Source: Bauldia sp.
GTDB taxonomy: Bacteria; Pseudomonadota; Alphaproteobacteria; Rhizobiales; Kaistiaceae
Assembly (NCBI GenBank): GCA_020849325.1
Contig: JADLGL010000046.1
Span: 1-46,987, forward strand
Reading direction: 5' to 3'
DNA length: 46,987 nt
Part shown: positions 1-8,472 of the stretch, piece after piece
How positions within the stretch are numbered: position 1 is the stretch's first letter
Layout of the letters: each line of letters begins with the position of its first letter
Position numbers and translations under genes: made by a program
Notes under the pieces: model-generated
What the model was told of the DNA's origin: nothing
The model's input: only the letters and a program-made list of their open reading frames with translations
The model's database searches: none

Positions 1-962
1 TCATCCGCACCTTCCACGCGCCGCAGCGTCTGGTGTGGGAGGCGTTCACGAGGGAAGAACACCTCCGCCAATGGTGGGGACCGCACCATTTCACCAATGG
101 CCGCGTCGAGGTCGACCTTCGCGTCGGCGGGCGGATGCGGATCGACATGCAGTCGCCGGACGGCGAGGTGTTTCCGATGCACGGTCTCTTCAGGGAGATC
201 TCGCCCTATGACCGGCTCGTCCTCCTCGACAGCGCTTTCATGGACGAGAAGGGCGTCTCGAAGCTCGAGACGCTGACGACGGTCACCTTCGCCGAGGATG
301 CCGGGAAAACCACGGTCACCGTGCTCGCGCAGGTGATCCACGTCGACCCGGCGCTCCTTCCGGCGCTCGCCGGCATGGAGGAAGGCTGGAGCCAGAGCCT
401 CGAACGGCTCGGCGGCCTCCTCGGCAGCCTCGTCATTGCTTTGCCGGATTCGGAACCGGTCGTGCGGATGACCCGCATCTTCGAAGCGCCGCGCGAACTC
501 GTATGGGACATGCTCACGAGGGCCGAGCACCTGAAACACTGGTGGGGGCCGCGGGCGATGAAGACCGTCCACTGCGAGATGGATGCGCGGCCCGGCGGCA
601 GCTGGGCGATCCATCAGGTCGTGGATGCACCGCAATCGGTCGGCGGCACGCCGGCCGGTACGCTCCTCAAGTTCAGGGGACGCATCCTCGAGGTCGACCC
701 GCCGAAACGCCTCGTCCAGACGTTCGGGATGGAGGGCGAGTGGGGTGGCGAGGAGATCCGCGAGGTCGTGACGCTCACCGACCTCGGCAACGCCCGGACG
801 CTCTACTCCGCCGTCTCCTACGCCAATTCCTTCGAGGAGCGCGCGGCGGCGCTCGCCACCGGCATGAGCCATGGCGCGCAGGAGATGTTCGACCGGCTCG
901 ACGAGTACCTGCCGCAGGTGAAAGCCCGAGGGCCTGCGGGCGGCCCGCCCGCGAGCGTGTGA
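1..962 (+). CDS. Tandem AHSA1 (SRPBCC) domain protein, 5' partial
   Basis: The frame is open from the first bases of the window (reading ...IRTFHAPQRLVWEAFT), so the true start lies outside. Two AHSA1-type SRPBCC domains stand back to back. The first has the hallmark tryptophan pair in HLRQWWGPHHF and then VGGRM. The second begins near visible residue 150 with MTRIFEAPRELVWDML, followed by HLKHWWGPRA and ARPGGSW. This fold makes a deep hydrophobic pocket that binds small ligands; most bacterial members have no assigned substrate. Single-domain members are often encoded with an ArsR regulator, and one is present at 3.5 kb on the other strand, but an M15 peptidase gene and an exported-protein gene lie between. 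The family call is firm and the function unknown. The tail (GPAGGPPASV) is low complexity. Confidence 0.85.
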   Translation, partial: IRTFHAPQRLVWEAFTREEHLRQWWGPHHFTNGRVEVDLRVGGRMRIDMQSPDGEVFPMHGLFREISPYDRLVLLDSAFMDEKGVSKLETLTTVTFAEDAGKTTVTVLAQVIHVDPALLPALAGMEEGWSQSLERLGGLLGSLVIALPDSEPVVRMTRIFEAPRELVWDMLTRAEHLKHWWGPRAMKTVHCEMDARPGGSWAIHQVVDAPQSVGGTPAGTLLKFRGRILEVDPPKRLVQTFGMEGEWGGEEIREVVTLTDLGNARTLYSAVSYANSFEERAAALATGMSHGAQEMFDRLDEYLPQVKARGPAGGPPASV

Positions 963-1158
963 AAGAACCCCTGGGGTTTGGATTCCTTCACATGCTCCCA
1001 CACGGGCGGGCTGCCACGAACGGCCGCCGGTCGCGGGCGTGAAGCGGGAAGGCGCGTCGATCCCTGCCGCGCACGTTTGAACCGAACGGTTGCAGAAAGC
1101 GGACGTTCACCTGAGTGTGCCAGTCTCCTGACCGGAACGCGCCCCTGGGAGGAGTGTC

Positions 1159-1620
1159 ATGACCCCGACGAAACTCGCCGCCGTCATCGTGTTCGCCCTC
1201 GTCGCCGCCGCGACGCCGCTCGCGGCACAGACGCCGGCCGAGCCGACCTGGCTGGTGGTGGCGCAGGGCCAGGTGGTGGAGCTCCGGCCGGGGATGATCA
1301 TCCTCGCCGCGCCCGCGAAGGCGGTGGCCTTCACCGACCGGCCGGACCGGATGGTGGCGATGATCGACCTTCGCGGCTTCACCGGGACGCAATGGGGCGA
1401 GGGCGGGCCGTTCGTCTTCGACCCGCCGAATGCCTCGATCATCGGCGACGACGGGCAGATCGCCATCGTCGAGATCACCGACGCCCTCTACGACAACGGC
1501 CAGCTCCATCTGACGGTGGTCCTCCTCGACGGCACGGTGCCGGATGTCGGCGGCCATGTCGGCATCACCATCGATGCGTTCCCGACGGCGGTGAACGCAA
1601 CGGGCGGCGCAGCGGCCTAG
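1159..1620 (+). CDS. Exported protein with an FTDRP motif, function unknown
   Basis: 153 residues. An N-terminal signal peptide (about residues 1-24, ending PLAAQ) points to the periplasm. The mature part carries an FTDRPDR motif near residue 60, then a WGEGGPF stretch and an FDPPNAS stretch. I recall this arrangement from small uncharacterised exported proteins of several phyla, but I cannot name a family. The ATG follows a clear GGGAGGAG ribosome-binding site (1146-1153), so the start is secure. It is separated from the M15 peptidase gene by a GC palindrome and is probably its own unit. Confidence 0.75.
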   Translation: MTPTKLAAVIVFALVAAATPLAAQTPAEPTWLVVAQGQVVELRPGMIILAAPAKAVAFTDRPDRMVAMIDLRGFTGTQWGEGGPFVFDPPNASIIGDDGQIAIVEITDALYDNGQLHLTVVLLDGTVPDVGGHVGITIDAFPTAVNATGGAAA

Positions 1621-1646
1621 TGGATTGCTCGATGGGGTCCGTCTGT

Positions 1647-1676
1647 TTCCCTCGCCCCGTTCAGGGAAGGGGCAAT
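1647..1676. repeat. GC-rich intergenic palindrome, diverged copy
   Basis: TTCCC...GGGAA arms with a GCCCC/GGGGC core. It resembles the better preserved palindromes at 25418 and 33768. It lies between two co-directional genes and could form a hairpin in the transcript. Confidence 0.45.
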
Positions 1677-1762
1677 CGGACGTCGAGGCTCCGGGAATGA
1701 TCCGAATGCGTCGAACCACCGGAGCGGCGTATCATCCGGAGGCGACTCGGGAAGGGGATGTG

Positions 1763-2437
1763 ATGGTCGGGACGACTATGGCGCGCGCCGCCGTGGCACT
1801 GGGGTTCTTCGGCATGATCGGGATGCAGTCGGCCTGCGCGACCACGGGCGCCTTCACCGGCACGGCCGAGCCGCTGCCCGACAGCGTGATCGCGCGGATG
1901 CTGGCGTCGGGGTCGTGGAGGGAGGGCTGCCCGGTGGCCCTCGCCGACCTTCGCTATCTCCGGATGAGCTACGTCGATTTCGACGGCGCGGTGCGGGAGG
2001 GCGAGATGGTGGTCGCAGCCGACATCGCCGAGGCCATCGTCGGGGTGTTCGCAAAGCTGTTCGAGGCGCGCTTCCCGATCGCGCGGATGCAGCTCGTCGA
2101 TGATTTCGCGGCGAACGACGATCTCTCGATGGCGGCCAACAACACATCGGCCTTCAACTGCCGCGCCGTCACCGGCGGCACCGGCTACTCCCAGCACTCC
2201 TACGGCAACGCGATCGACATCAACACGATCCAGAACCCCTATGTCCGCGTGCGCGACACCGGCACGCTGATTCTGCCGCCGGAGGGCGCCGCGTTCGCCG
2301 ACCGCGCTGACGTCCGGCCCGGCATGATCGTTGCCGGCGACGTCGTCACGGCGGCGTTTGCGGAGATCGGCTGGGTCTGGGGCGGCGACTGGACGTCGCT
2401 GAAGGACTACCAGCACTTTTCTTCCAACGGCCAGTAG
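1763..2437 (+). CDS. M15-family D,D- or L,D-carboxypeptidase-like exported protein
   Basis: 224 residues from ATG 1763, which sits 5 nt after GAAGGGG; GTG 1760 is the alternative. An N-terminal hydrophobic segment (about residues 8-20) is followed by Cys25, but the lipobox is poor (QSAC), so it is more likely a secreted protein than a lipoprotein. The zinc-site motifs of peptidase M15 are present: SQHSYGNAIDIN (His135, Asp142) and DYQHF (Asp215, His218), with WVWGGDW just before. The expected role is trimming peptidoglycan peptides in the periplasm. The stop codon TAG lies in the left edge of a dispersed 106-bp element, so the last residues may have been set by that insertion. Confidence 0.8.
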   Translation: MVGTTMARAAVALGFFGMIGMQSACATTGAFTGTAEPLPDSVIARMLASGSWREGCPVALADLRYLRMSYVDFDGAVREGEMVVAADIAEAIVGVFAKLFEARFPIARMQLVDDFAANDDLSMAANNTSAFNCRAVTGGTGYSQHSYGNAIDINTIQNPYVRVRDTGTLILPPEGAAFADRADVRPGMIVAGDVVTAAFAEIGWVWGGDWTSLKDYQHFSSNGQ

Positions 2438-2535
2438 CATGATCCGAAGAAGTGGCTGCCGGGTCGTCGAAAGATCACGCTCCATCAAGGAAACGGGCGA
2501 CGAGTGTGATCCGACTCCAACGGATCACGCTCCAG
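2434..2535. repeat. Two-hairpin dispersed element, copy A (degraded)
   Basis: It reads TAGCATGATCCGAAGAAGTG at the left and GGATCACGCTCCAG at the right, with two internal stem-loops. It is diverged relative to the 106-bp copies (GATCACGC for GATCATGC, and about 2 bp lost at the left). It sits between the convergent M15 and DUF1801 genes and supplies the TAG stop of the former. It may act as a bidirectional terminator. Confidence 0.75.
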
Positions 2536-2988
2536 TTACCCCACCGCCTTCTTCACCAGCGCCGTGACCTTCGCCTCCACCGCGGGCGTCAGCCGGATCA
2601 GCGCAAACGCGTTCGGCCAGAGGTCGCCGTCGTCCAGCTTCGCCTGCTCGCTGAAGCCGAGAGTTGCGTAGCGGGTCTTGAACTTCGAGGAGTTCACGAA
2701 GTGGCACAGCGGCTTGCCGTCCTTGTACCAGGCCGGCATGCCGTACCAGGTCTTCGGTTCGAGCGAGGGAGCGGCGGCCATCACGAGCTCGTGGAGGCGG
2801 GTGGCGAGCGCGCGCTCCTCGGGAGCGAACTCGGCGATCTTGGCCTTCAGCTCCGCCTCGCCATTGCCGGCCTTGCCTTTCCCCGACTTCAGCTCGCGCG
2901 CGCGTTCCTTCATCGCGTCCTTCTCGAAGTCGGAGAAGCCTTCGGATTTCTTCGCCTTCGCCGGCGCCTTCTTCACGGTCGTGGCCAT
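2536..2988 (-). CDS. DUF1801 (YdhG-like) protein
   Basis: 150 residues. A lysine-rich N-terminus (residues 1-15, TVKKAPAKAKK) precedes the DUF1801 fold with its WYGMPAWYKDGKPLCHF segment, then a FKTRYATLGF strand and a C-terminal helix. This fold resembles frataxin/iron-chaperone-like proteins; no activity is established for this branch. It follows the VOC gene by 21 nt on the same strand and is probably co-transcribed with the ArsR regulator. Such ArsR - small-domain-protein clusters are common in alphaproteobacteria. Confidence 0.8.
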   Translation of the reverse strand: MATTVKKAPAKAKKSEGFSDFEKDAMKERARELKSGKGKAGNGEAELKAKIAEFAPEERALATRLHELVMAAAPSLEPKTWYGMPAWYKDGKPLCHFVNSSKFKTRYATLGFSEQAKLDDGDLWPNAFALIRLTPAVEAKVTALVKKAVG

Positions 2989-3009
2989 GGTTGCTGCTCC
3001 GCTCCGTCG

Positions 3010-3399
3010 CTACCAGCTCAGCTGCACGAGCTGAACGAGATTGCCGACGCCATCCTCGATCTGCGCGATCGTCGAGCCGGTGACGTCGGTCGGCTCCATC
3101 CTGAACTTGCCACCCGCGCCGGTGATCCGCGCGGCGTCGCCCCTGATGTCGGAGGAATTGACGAGGAGCGCCGGCTGGCCTTTCGCGAACTGCGCCTTCT
3201 GGAACGCCTTTGCGTCGGGGTCGGCAGCAAGCTCGAGGTGGAGCTGCACGCCGTTCGGATCGTCCGCCGGGCCGACCGTCAGCCAGCGATAGCCGCCGTT
3301 CGAGAAATCGGCCTTCTTCGCGAAGCCGAACACGTCGGTATAGAAGCGGAGCGCCTTCTCGAGATCGTCGACATAGATGGTGGTGAGGGTGATCTTCAT
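3010..3399 (-). CDS. VOC (glyoxalase/bleomycin-resistance/dioxygenase) family protein
   Basis: 129 residues. It has the N-terminal beta-alpha-beta signature of the VOC superfamily (TIYVDDLEKALRFYTDVFGF) and the matching second module ending in IEDGVGNLVQLVQL. VOC proteins are small metal-binding enzymes or resistance proteins; the substrate cannot be told from sequence. A GGGAGAAG ribosome-binding site lies just upstream of the ATG. It is the middle gene of the ArsR - VOC - DUF1801 cluster. Confidence 0.85.
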   Translation of the reverse strand: MKITLTTIYVDDLEKALRFYTDVFGFAKKADFSNGGYRWLTVGPADDPNGVQLHLELAADPDAKAFQKAQFAKGQPALLVNSSDIRGDAARITGAGGKFRMEPTDVTGSTIAQIEDGVGNLVQLVQLSW

Positions 3400-3483
3400 G
3401 GTCTTCTCCCTGGTCTGATCGGGGGCGGTACGTTCGCCGCCGTTGGCTTTGCGGGACGGGCCGCGGTGATTTTCGGTGCGGCG

Positions 3484-3810
3484 CTACTGGTCCATCCGCC
3501 GCAACAGGTCCTCGAGCGCGTCGAGCTTCGTCTCCCAGAACGCGGTCATTTCCGTGGTCCAGCTGACGAGCGGCGCCAGCGCCCGGAGCTGCGCGCTGTA
3601 ATGCGTCTGGCGCCCCTCGTGCCGGTCGAGCACGAGCCCCGCCTGCTTCAGGACGCCGAGATGTTTTGAGACGGCCGGCTGCGACACCCCCGCCCGCGCC
3701 GTGAGCTCGGTCACCGTCTTCGACCCCTCCCGGCACAGCCGCTCGAAAATCCCCCGCCGCGTGGGATCGGCGAGCGTGCGGAACAGCGTGTCGTGGGCGG
3801 AGGCGGACAT
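3484..3810 (-). CDS. ArsR-family winged-helix repressor
   Basis: 108 residues from ATG 3810; an in-frame TTG at 3819 is possible but has no better ribosome-binding site. The winged helix is typical: LADPTRRGIFERL, then the recognition helix region GVSQPAVSKHLGVLKQAGL and the wing DRHEGRQTHY. No cysteine pair of the metal-sensing ArsR type is visible, so this is probably one of the non-metal members that control AHSA1/VOC genes. It leads the three-gene minus-strand cluster and likely represses itself through the direct repeats just upstream. Confidence 0.85.
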   Translation of the reverse strand: MSASAHDTLFRTLADPTRRGIFERLCREGSKTVTELTARAGVSQPAVSKHLGVLKQAGLVLDRHEGRQTHYSAQLRALAPLVSWTTEMTAFWETKLDALEDLLRRMDQ

Positions 3811-3821
3811 GACGGACAACC

Positions 3822-3870
3822 AATAACCCTGCGGCTATGGGTTGACGTATAGCTGTGGGGCTATGGGTTA
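3822..3870 (-). promoter_or_regulatory. Probable operator/promoter of the ArsR cluster
   Basis: The 11-mer GGCTATGGGTT occurs twice, at 3833-3843 and 3859-3869, 26 bp apart. The first also forms a partial dyad with the AATAACCC at 3822-3829 (AACCC...GGGTT). Repeated dyads of this kind next to an ArsR gene are usual autoregulatory operators. The binding itself is inferred. Confidence 0.5.
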
Positions 3871-4062
3871 GTCAAGGGGCAGTTGGCGGTATGGTTCGGG
3901 GCTCGGCTTGGGGGAGACGGAACCAATGGCAGCCTTTAGTCAGAGGATCCGTGTGGCTTCCAACTGAACTCAGACTGGAGGCGCGCGGTCGGTGTCCCGT
4001 TGGCGAGCGTCACAGCACCGCAACACCCGTCTGATTGATTTTCCCGCGCATTTCCATTATCT

Positions 4063-4085
4063 GCGGCGGCTTCCTCAGCCGCCGC
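4063..4085 (+). promoter_or_regulatory. Hairpin in the typA leader
   Basis: A perfect 8-bp stem (GCGGCGGC/GCCGCCGC) with a 7-nt loop ends 16 nt before the typA ATG. No purine-rich ribosome-binding site is visible between hairpin and start codon. The rest of the gap 3871-4101 shows no gene. Confidence 0.5.
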
Positions 4086-4101
4086 ACCCCGGATTCCTGC
4101 G

Positions 4102-5925
4102 ATGTCCCTCCGTAACATCGCCATCATCGCGCATGTCGATCATGGCAAGACGACGCTCGTCGATCGTCTCCTCCAGCAGAGCGGGGCGTTCCGCGACAAC
4201 CAGCGCGTTGCCGAACGCGTGATGGATTCGAACGACATCGAGAAGGAGCGCGGCATCACCATCCTCGCCAAGGCGACATCAGTCGTCTGGAAGGAGACCC
4301 GCATCAACATTGTCGATACGCCCGGCCACGCCGATTTCGGCGGCGAGGTCGAGCGTATCCTCTCCATGGTCGACGGCGCCATCGTGCTCGTCGATGCCGC
4401 CGAAGGGCCCATGCCGCAGACGAAGTTCGTGGTCGGCAAGGCGCTCAAGATCGGCCTCAAGCCGATCGTCGCCATCAACAAGGTCGACCGGCCGGATGCG
4501 CGCATCAAGGAAGTGGTCAACGACGTGTTCGACCTCTTCGCCGCGCTCGACGCCACCGACGAGCAGCTCGATTTCCCGATCCTCTACGGCTCTTCCAAGC
4601 AGGGCTGGATGGCGCTGTCGCCGGACGGGCCGAACACGGACGGCATGGCGCCGCTGTTCGACCTCGTCGTGAAGCACGTCGCGCCGCCGACGGTCGAGGA
4701 GGGCCCGTTCAAGATGCTGGGCACGCTGATCGAAGCGAACCCCTATCTCGGCCGCCTCATCACCGGCCGCGTGTTTGCCGGCTCGATCAAGACCAACCAG
4801 GCGGTGAAAGTGCTGAACCGCGAGGGCGCGCTGATCGAGAACGGCCGCGTGTCGAAAATCCTCGCCTTCCGCGGCATCGAGCGGACGCCGATCGACGTCG
4901 CCGAAGCCGGCGACATCGTCGCGATCGCCGGCCTTCCGAACTTCAACGTCGCCGATACGCTCGCCGCCCCCGAAGTGACCGAGCCGCTCCAGGCGCAGCC
5001 GATCGACCCGCCGACGCTGTCGATGACGTTCATGGTCAACGACAGCCCCTATGCCGGCACCGAGGGCGACAAGGTCACGGGCCGCGTCATCCGCGCCCGC
5101 CTCCACAAGGAGGCCGAGGGCAATGTCGCGCTCCGCGTCGTCGATTCCCCGAATTCGGATTCCTATACGGTGTCCGGCCGCGGCGAGCTCCAGCTCGCGA
5201 TCCTCATCGAGAACATGCGCCGCGAGGGTTTCGAGCTCGCCGTGTCGCGGCCGCGCGTGGTGTTCCAGCGGAGCGACGCCGGCGACCTCCTCGAGCCGAT
5301 CGAGGAGGTGACGATCGACGTCGACGAGGAGCATTCGGGCATCGTCGTCCAGAAGCTGTCCGAGCGGAAGGGCGAGATGATCGAGATGAAGCCCTCGGGC
5401 GGCGACCGCCTCCGGCTCATCTTCCTCGCCCCCACCCGCGGCCTCATCGGCTACCAGGGCGAACTCCTCACCGATACGCGCGGCACGGCGGTGATGAACC
5501 GCATCTTCCACTCGTACCAGCCGTACAAGGGAACGATCCCCGGCCGCCGCAACGGCGTGCTCCTCTCCAACGACCAGGGCGAGGCCGTCGCCTACGCGAT
5601 GTTCAACCTCGAGGACCGCGGCCCGATGATGATCGAGCCGGGCTGGAAGATCTATCGCGGCATGATCGTGGGCGAGCACAACCGCGAGAACGACCTCGAG
5701 CTGAACCTCCTCAAGGGCAAGAAGCTCACCAACATCCGCGCCGCCGGCAAGGACGAGGCCGTCCGCCTGACGCCGCCGATCAAGATGACGCTGGAGAAGG
5801 CGCTCGCCTGGATCGCCGACGACGAGCTCGTCGAAGTGACCCCCCTCAACATCCGCCTCCGCAAAGCCATCCTCGACCCGACCGAGCGCAAGCGGCAGGA
5901 AAAGTCGAAGCAGGAAGTGGCTTAG
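4102..5925 (+). CDS. typA: Ribosome-associated GTPase TypA/BipA
   Basis: 607 residues, full family length. The translational-GTPase motifs are all present: G1 AHVDHGKTT (residues 10-18), the switch region EKERGITI, G3 DTPGH (72-76), G4 NKVD (126-129) and G5 GSSK. The elongation-factor-like domains II, III and V follow, then the BipA-specific C-terminal domain (FPEGTR-type motifs absent; [18 protein letters not shown] present). BipA acts on ribosomes during stress and low temperature and helps 50S assembly. It stands alone between an unrelated minus-strand cluster and a pair of GC palindromes. The leader hairpin at 4063 may affect translation. Confidence 0.97.
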   Translation: MSLRNIAIIAHVDHGKTTLVDRLLQQSGAFRDNQRVAERVMDSNDIEKERGITILAKATSVVWKETRINIVDTPGHADFGGEVERILSMVDGAIVLVDAAEGPMPQTKFVVGKALKIGLKPIVAINKVDRPDARIKEVVNDVFDLFAALDATDEQLDFPILYGSSKQGWMALSPDGPNTDGMAPLFDLVVKHVAPPTVEEGPFKMLGTLIEANPYLGRLITGRVFAGSIKTNQAVKVLNREGALIENGRVSKILAFRGIERTPIDVAEAGDIVAIAGLPNFNVADTLAAPEVTEPLQAQPIDPPTLSMTFMVNDSPYAGTEGDKVTGRVIRARLHKEAEGNVALRVVDSPNSDSYTVSGRGELQLAILIENMRREGFELAVSRPRVVFQRSDAGDLLEPIEEVTIDVDEEHSGIVVQKLSERKGEMIEMKPSGGDRLRLIFLAPTRGLIGYQGELLTDTRGTAVMNRIFHSYQPYKGTIPGRRNGVLLSNDQGEAVAYAMFNLEDRGPMMIEPGWKIYRGMIVGEHNRENDLELNLLKGKKLTNIRAAGKDEAVRLTPPIKMTLEKALAWIADDELVEVTPLNIRLRKAILDPTERKRQEKSKQEVA

Positions 5926-5947
5926 GCTACTTCGGCCGCGAGGCAAA

Positions 5948-6075
5948 CGCCCCCTCGCCCCGTGAAACGGGGAGAGGGTTGGGGTGAGGGGCAGCGGCCC
6001 CTCGTCCCCTTTCAGGCCGAGTGTTTTCGAGAGACCCCCTCATCCTGCCTCTCCCCGCCCGGCGGGGAGAGGGGA
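5948..6075. repeat. Pair of GC-rich intergenic palindromes
   Basis: The first unit (about 5948-5991) pairs CCCCTCGCCCCGT with ACGGGGAGAGGG and continues GTTGGGGTGAGGGG. The second is a 12-bp inverted repeat, CCTCTCCCCGCC (6048-6059) with GGCGGGGAGAGG (6061-6072). They fill the gap between convergent typA and the minus-strand exported protein gene and may serve as transcription stops. Confidence 0.65.
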
Positions 6076-6095
6076 AGAGACGCCGCGACCAGCCT

Positions 6096-6566
6096 CTACG
6101 GCGCCAGCATCCCCACCGACATCATCGCGGCCAGAATCTCGGGGAGATGCGCTGCGACGAGCGCCACGGTGGCGTCGTCGGGAGCGCCCGGCAGGGCTGC
6201 GGCCTGAGCCGGCGGCACAATGCCTGCCGCCACTAGGAAGGCGCGGGTGACCGTCGCGAAGACGCCGAGGAAGTCGCCGATGCCGCCAAAACCGTGTGGA
6301 GCGACGCTTGCGGACATCTCGGCAATCGCCTGAGGGTTCGCGGCGAGGGTGGCGCAGGCCACCTCGGGCTCGCCCATCATTTCGATGCCATAGCGCGCGG
6401 CTACCGCGTCGCTGGCCGCTACGAAGTCGGGGAGGGCGGCGATGAAGCGGGTGACGATGTCATCCGTCAGCGCGACGGGCATCGCACCGACTTCCACGCC
6501 GTCGAGCTGGCACGGCGCCGGCTGCGCCGATGCGGGGGACAATGCGGTGAGCGAAGCGAGCAACAT
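6096..6566 (-). CDS. Exported hypothetical protein, possibly with a frameshifted 5' end
   Basis: 156 residues. It starts with a short hydrophobic segment ending SPASA-QP, a plausible signal-peptidase site near residue 15, so the product is probably periplasmic. The rest is Ala-rich and helical with two cysteines (in PCQLDG and VACATL). The start is odd: ATG 6566 has no ribosome-binding site, while 50 nt upstream GTG 6616 and ATG 6604 in another frame follow a good GGAAGG and encode a basic leader (MIHAARAGFAPR). Joining the two frames would give a canonical signal peptide. No family was recognised. Confidence 0.6.
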   Translation of the reverse strand: MLLASLTALSPASAQPAPCQLDGVEVGAMPVALTDDIVTRFIAALPDFVAASDAVAARYGIEMMGEPEVACATLAANPQAIAEMSASVAPHGFGGIGDFLGVFATVTRAFLVAAGIVPPAQAAALPGAPDDATVALVAAHLPEILAAMMSVGMLAP

Positions 6567-6725
6567 AGCCGCGGCGCGAAGCCGGCACGCGCGGCGTGGA
6601 TCATTCGAGGTGTCACGGGAATCCTTCCAGGGGAGTTTCGCAGAGGTTGGAGGACTTCGGGAACCGGGCAGCGACAGTGCCCGGAAGAGAGAGGCTGAGG
6701 ATGATGGAGCGGCCGATACCCCGCC

Positions 6726-7946
6726 TCACCGGTTCGGATAGAACTGCGAGAGGAGGACATCGGTGAGGCGTGCTTCGAGCCGCGCGGTTTCGGCATCGAT
6801 TGCCGCCGACCGTTCGGGCGACAGGATGACCGAACCCGGCGCCGGCCGCGATTCGAGATAGCGGGCGCGGGCCCAGCGCGGCGGATGGCTGCCGCTCTCC
6901 TCGAACGCCTCGCGATCCATGAGGCGCTGCAGGCGCTGGCGTTCGAGCTCGGGCAAACCAGCGATGAAGCGCCGGAACGCGGGGAAGAAATTCCGGTCCG
7001 ATCCCGGCAGCCGGTAGGCGATTGGATCGAGGACGGGCTGCATGTAGCGCCAGAAGCCGGTCTTCTGCAGCGTGCCGACGGCCGCGGTCGTCCCGGCGAT
7101 GGCGGCGCCTCTTTCGTCGGCGAGGAACTCCGCCTCCTGGGAGCGCTGCCACATGAGGTAGACGATGAGGTAGGCGAGCCCGGCGAAGGCGCCCGAAACC
7201 GGCGCGAGGATGAGCCCGTCCGATCCCGGCGCGGTGGCATTCGCGAGGAAGGCGAGCGTGCCCGCGGCCCGGCCCATGAAGCCGCTTCGGAAGCCGTCGC
7301 GATTGGTGCCGTGGGCGAACTCGTGGCTGAGGACGGCGACGCGCTCCTGCGGCGACAGCACGGCCCAGAGCGGCAGCCCGATCACGAGCACCGGCCGTCG
7401 TCTGACGCCGGTGGCGATGTAGGAGGCGTTGAACTCGGCGGTGACGGCGAGCCGGCGGACGCGCCGCGTGCCGAGCGCGTCGGCGATCTCGTCGACGAGG
7501 CCATGGAGGGCCGGCGCATCGGTGCGATCGAGGCCGTCGGGAAGGCGCCAGCGGCGCGGCAGGGAGAGCAGGATCCCGACGATGGCGAGAATGCCGCCCC
7601 AGATGATCCCGCCCGCGGACGGCCAGTTGCCCGCGATGATCAGCGTGCCGGCGATGAGAAGCGCCAGCGGGAAGAGGTTGACCACGGCCGCGAGACCCCA
7701 GCCGACGATCGCGCCGACGCTCCGTCGCGCCTTCGGTGCGCCGGGCGGGCGCGCCAGCATCGCCTCGAACTGCCGCTGGGCGAAGCGGCGACGGAGACCG
7801 ACGAGGCGCCGCTCGATCGGACCGCCGATCCACACGATCGGGCTGGGCGTGGGCTCGACGTTCCAGTTGCAGCTGGGGCACCAGGCGGAGAACGAACCGG
7901 TCTCCGGAAGGTCATGCCGACACTCCGGGCATTGCGCGCTGGCCAA
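6726..7946 (-). CDS. Membrane M48-family metalloprotease with N-terminal zinc ribbon
   Basis: 406 residues from a TTG start that follows a G-rich ribosome-binding site. A CPEC...CPSC zinc ribbon (Cys6, Cys9, Cys23, Cys26) comes first, then two transmembrane helices (about 78-105 and 110-130). The catalytic HEFAH (208-212) and the third-ligand region EAEFLADERG (about 271-280) identify an M48 (HtpX/Ste24-like) zinc protease, with another hydrophobic segment at about 245-265 between them. Members act in membrane-protein quality control. The ribbon in front is not part of standard HtpX. It is likely a separate minus-strand transcription unit. Confidence 0.85.
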   Translation of the reverse strand: MASAQCPECRHDLPETGSFSAWCPSCNWNVEPTPSPIVWIGGPIERRLVGLRRRFAQRQFEAMLARPPGAPKARRSVGAIVGWGLAAVVNLFPLALLIAGTLIIAGNWPSAGGIIWGGILAIVGILLSLPRRWRLPDGLDRTDAPALHGLVDEIADALGTRRVRRLAVTAEFNASYIATGVRRRPVLVIGLPLWAVLSPQERVAVLSHEFAHGTNRDGFRSGFMGRAAGTLAFLANATAPGSDGLILAPVSGAFAGLAYLIVYLMWQRSQEAEFLADERGAAIAGTTAAVGTLQKTGFWRYMQPVLDPIAYRLPGSDRNFFPAFRRFIAGLPELERQRLQRLMDREAFEESGSHPPRWARARYLESRPAPGSVILSPERSAAIDAETARLEARLTDVLLSQFYPNR

Positions 7947-8028
7947 AGAGCCCCCCGATGCCGACGACGAACGGCAGCGAGTGTAGCTCGTACACCCACG
8001 GTTGCCAGCAGCGTCTCCGCGCCGGCGT

Positions 8029-8472
8029 CTAGCGGAAGCCCATCGTGTTGAGGGCTTCGAGGTCGCCGGGCAGCGCCGTCGAGCCGGCCATCAGGCCGTT
8101 CGATTGCGCGAGGAAGGCGACGAGGGCGACGTATTGTGCGCCCGCCAGCCCGCCGGGGTTGTCGTAGGGCATGTTGGTGCTGACGAACTCGTAGAGCGCG
8201 CCCACCGGCCGTCCGAACCAGTCGGCCTGAAAGCCCGCCCCGGTCAGCGCCGGCCCGCCCGCGCCCTGCAGCTGCGGGCCGTGACAGCCGGCGCAGTTGT
8301 CGCCGAAGGCGCTCCGCCCGGCATTGGCCTGCGCCGTGGTGAAGGTGATCGGCGCGAGTTGTTGTGCCGACGCCGGAGCGAGCGCGATGACGGACCCGAC
8401 CAGCGCGGCGGCGCCTGCGAGACCCGCAACGACCCGGTGACGACCCATTCCGAAGGCTTTCCGCTCTCCCAT
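8029..8472 (-). CDS. Exported class I cytochrome c
   Basis: 147 residues from ATG 8472, preceded by GAGGTG; longer upstream starts would add an unlikely Pro/Arg-rich tail. A signal peptide (about 1-36, ending PASAQ) directs export, then CAGCH (Cys60, Cys63, His64) binds haem c. Met101 in STNMPYDNPGGL is the likely sixth ligand. The C-terminal pattern (YVALVAFLAQSNGL, then a LP.D..AL tail) is that of small cytochromes c paired with periplasmic dehydrogenases such as PQQ enzymes. No dehydrogenase is adjacent, so the electron donor is unknown. It acts in the periplasm. Confidence 0.88.
   Translation of the reverse strand: MGERKAFGMGRHRVVAGLAGAAALVGSVIALAPASAQQLAPITFTTAQANAGRSAFGDNCAGCHGPQLQGAGGPALTGAGFQADWFGRPVGALYEFVSTNMPYDNPGGLAGAQYVALVAFLAQSNGLMAGSTALPGDLEALNTMGFR

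Noticed and set aside
1835-1840. Lipobox in the M15 peptidase (QSAC)
   Set aside because: The -3 position is Gln, not the usual Leu/Val/Ile, so lipidation is not claimed.
4279-5946. Long open frame opposite typA
   Set aside because: Arg/Asp/Glu/Val-rich shadow of a certain GTPase gene.
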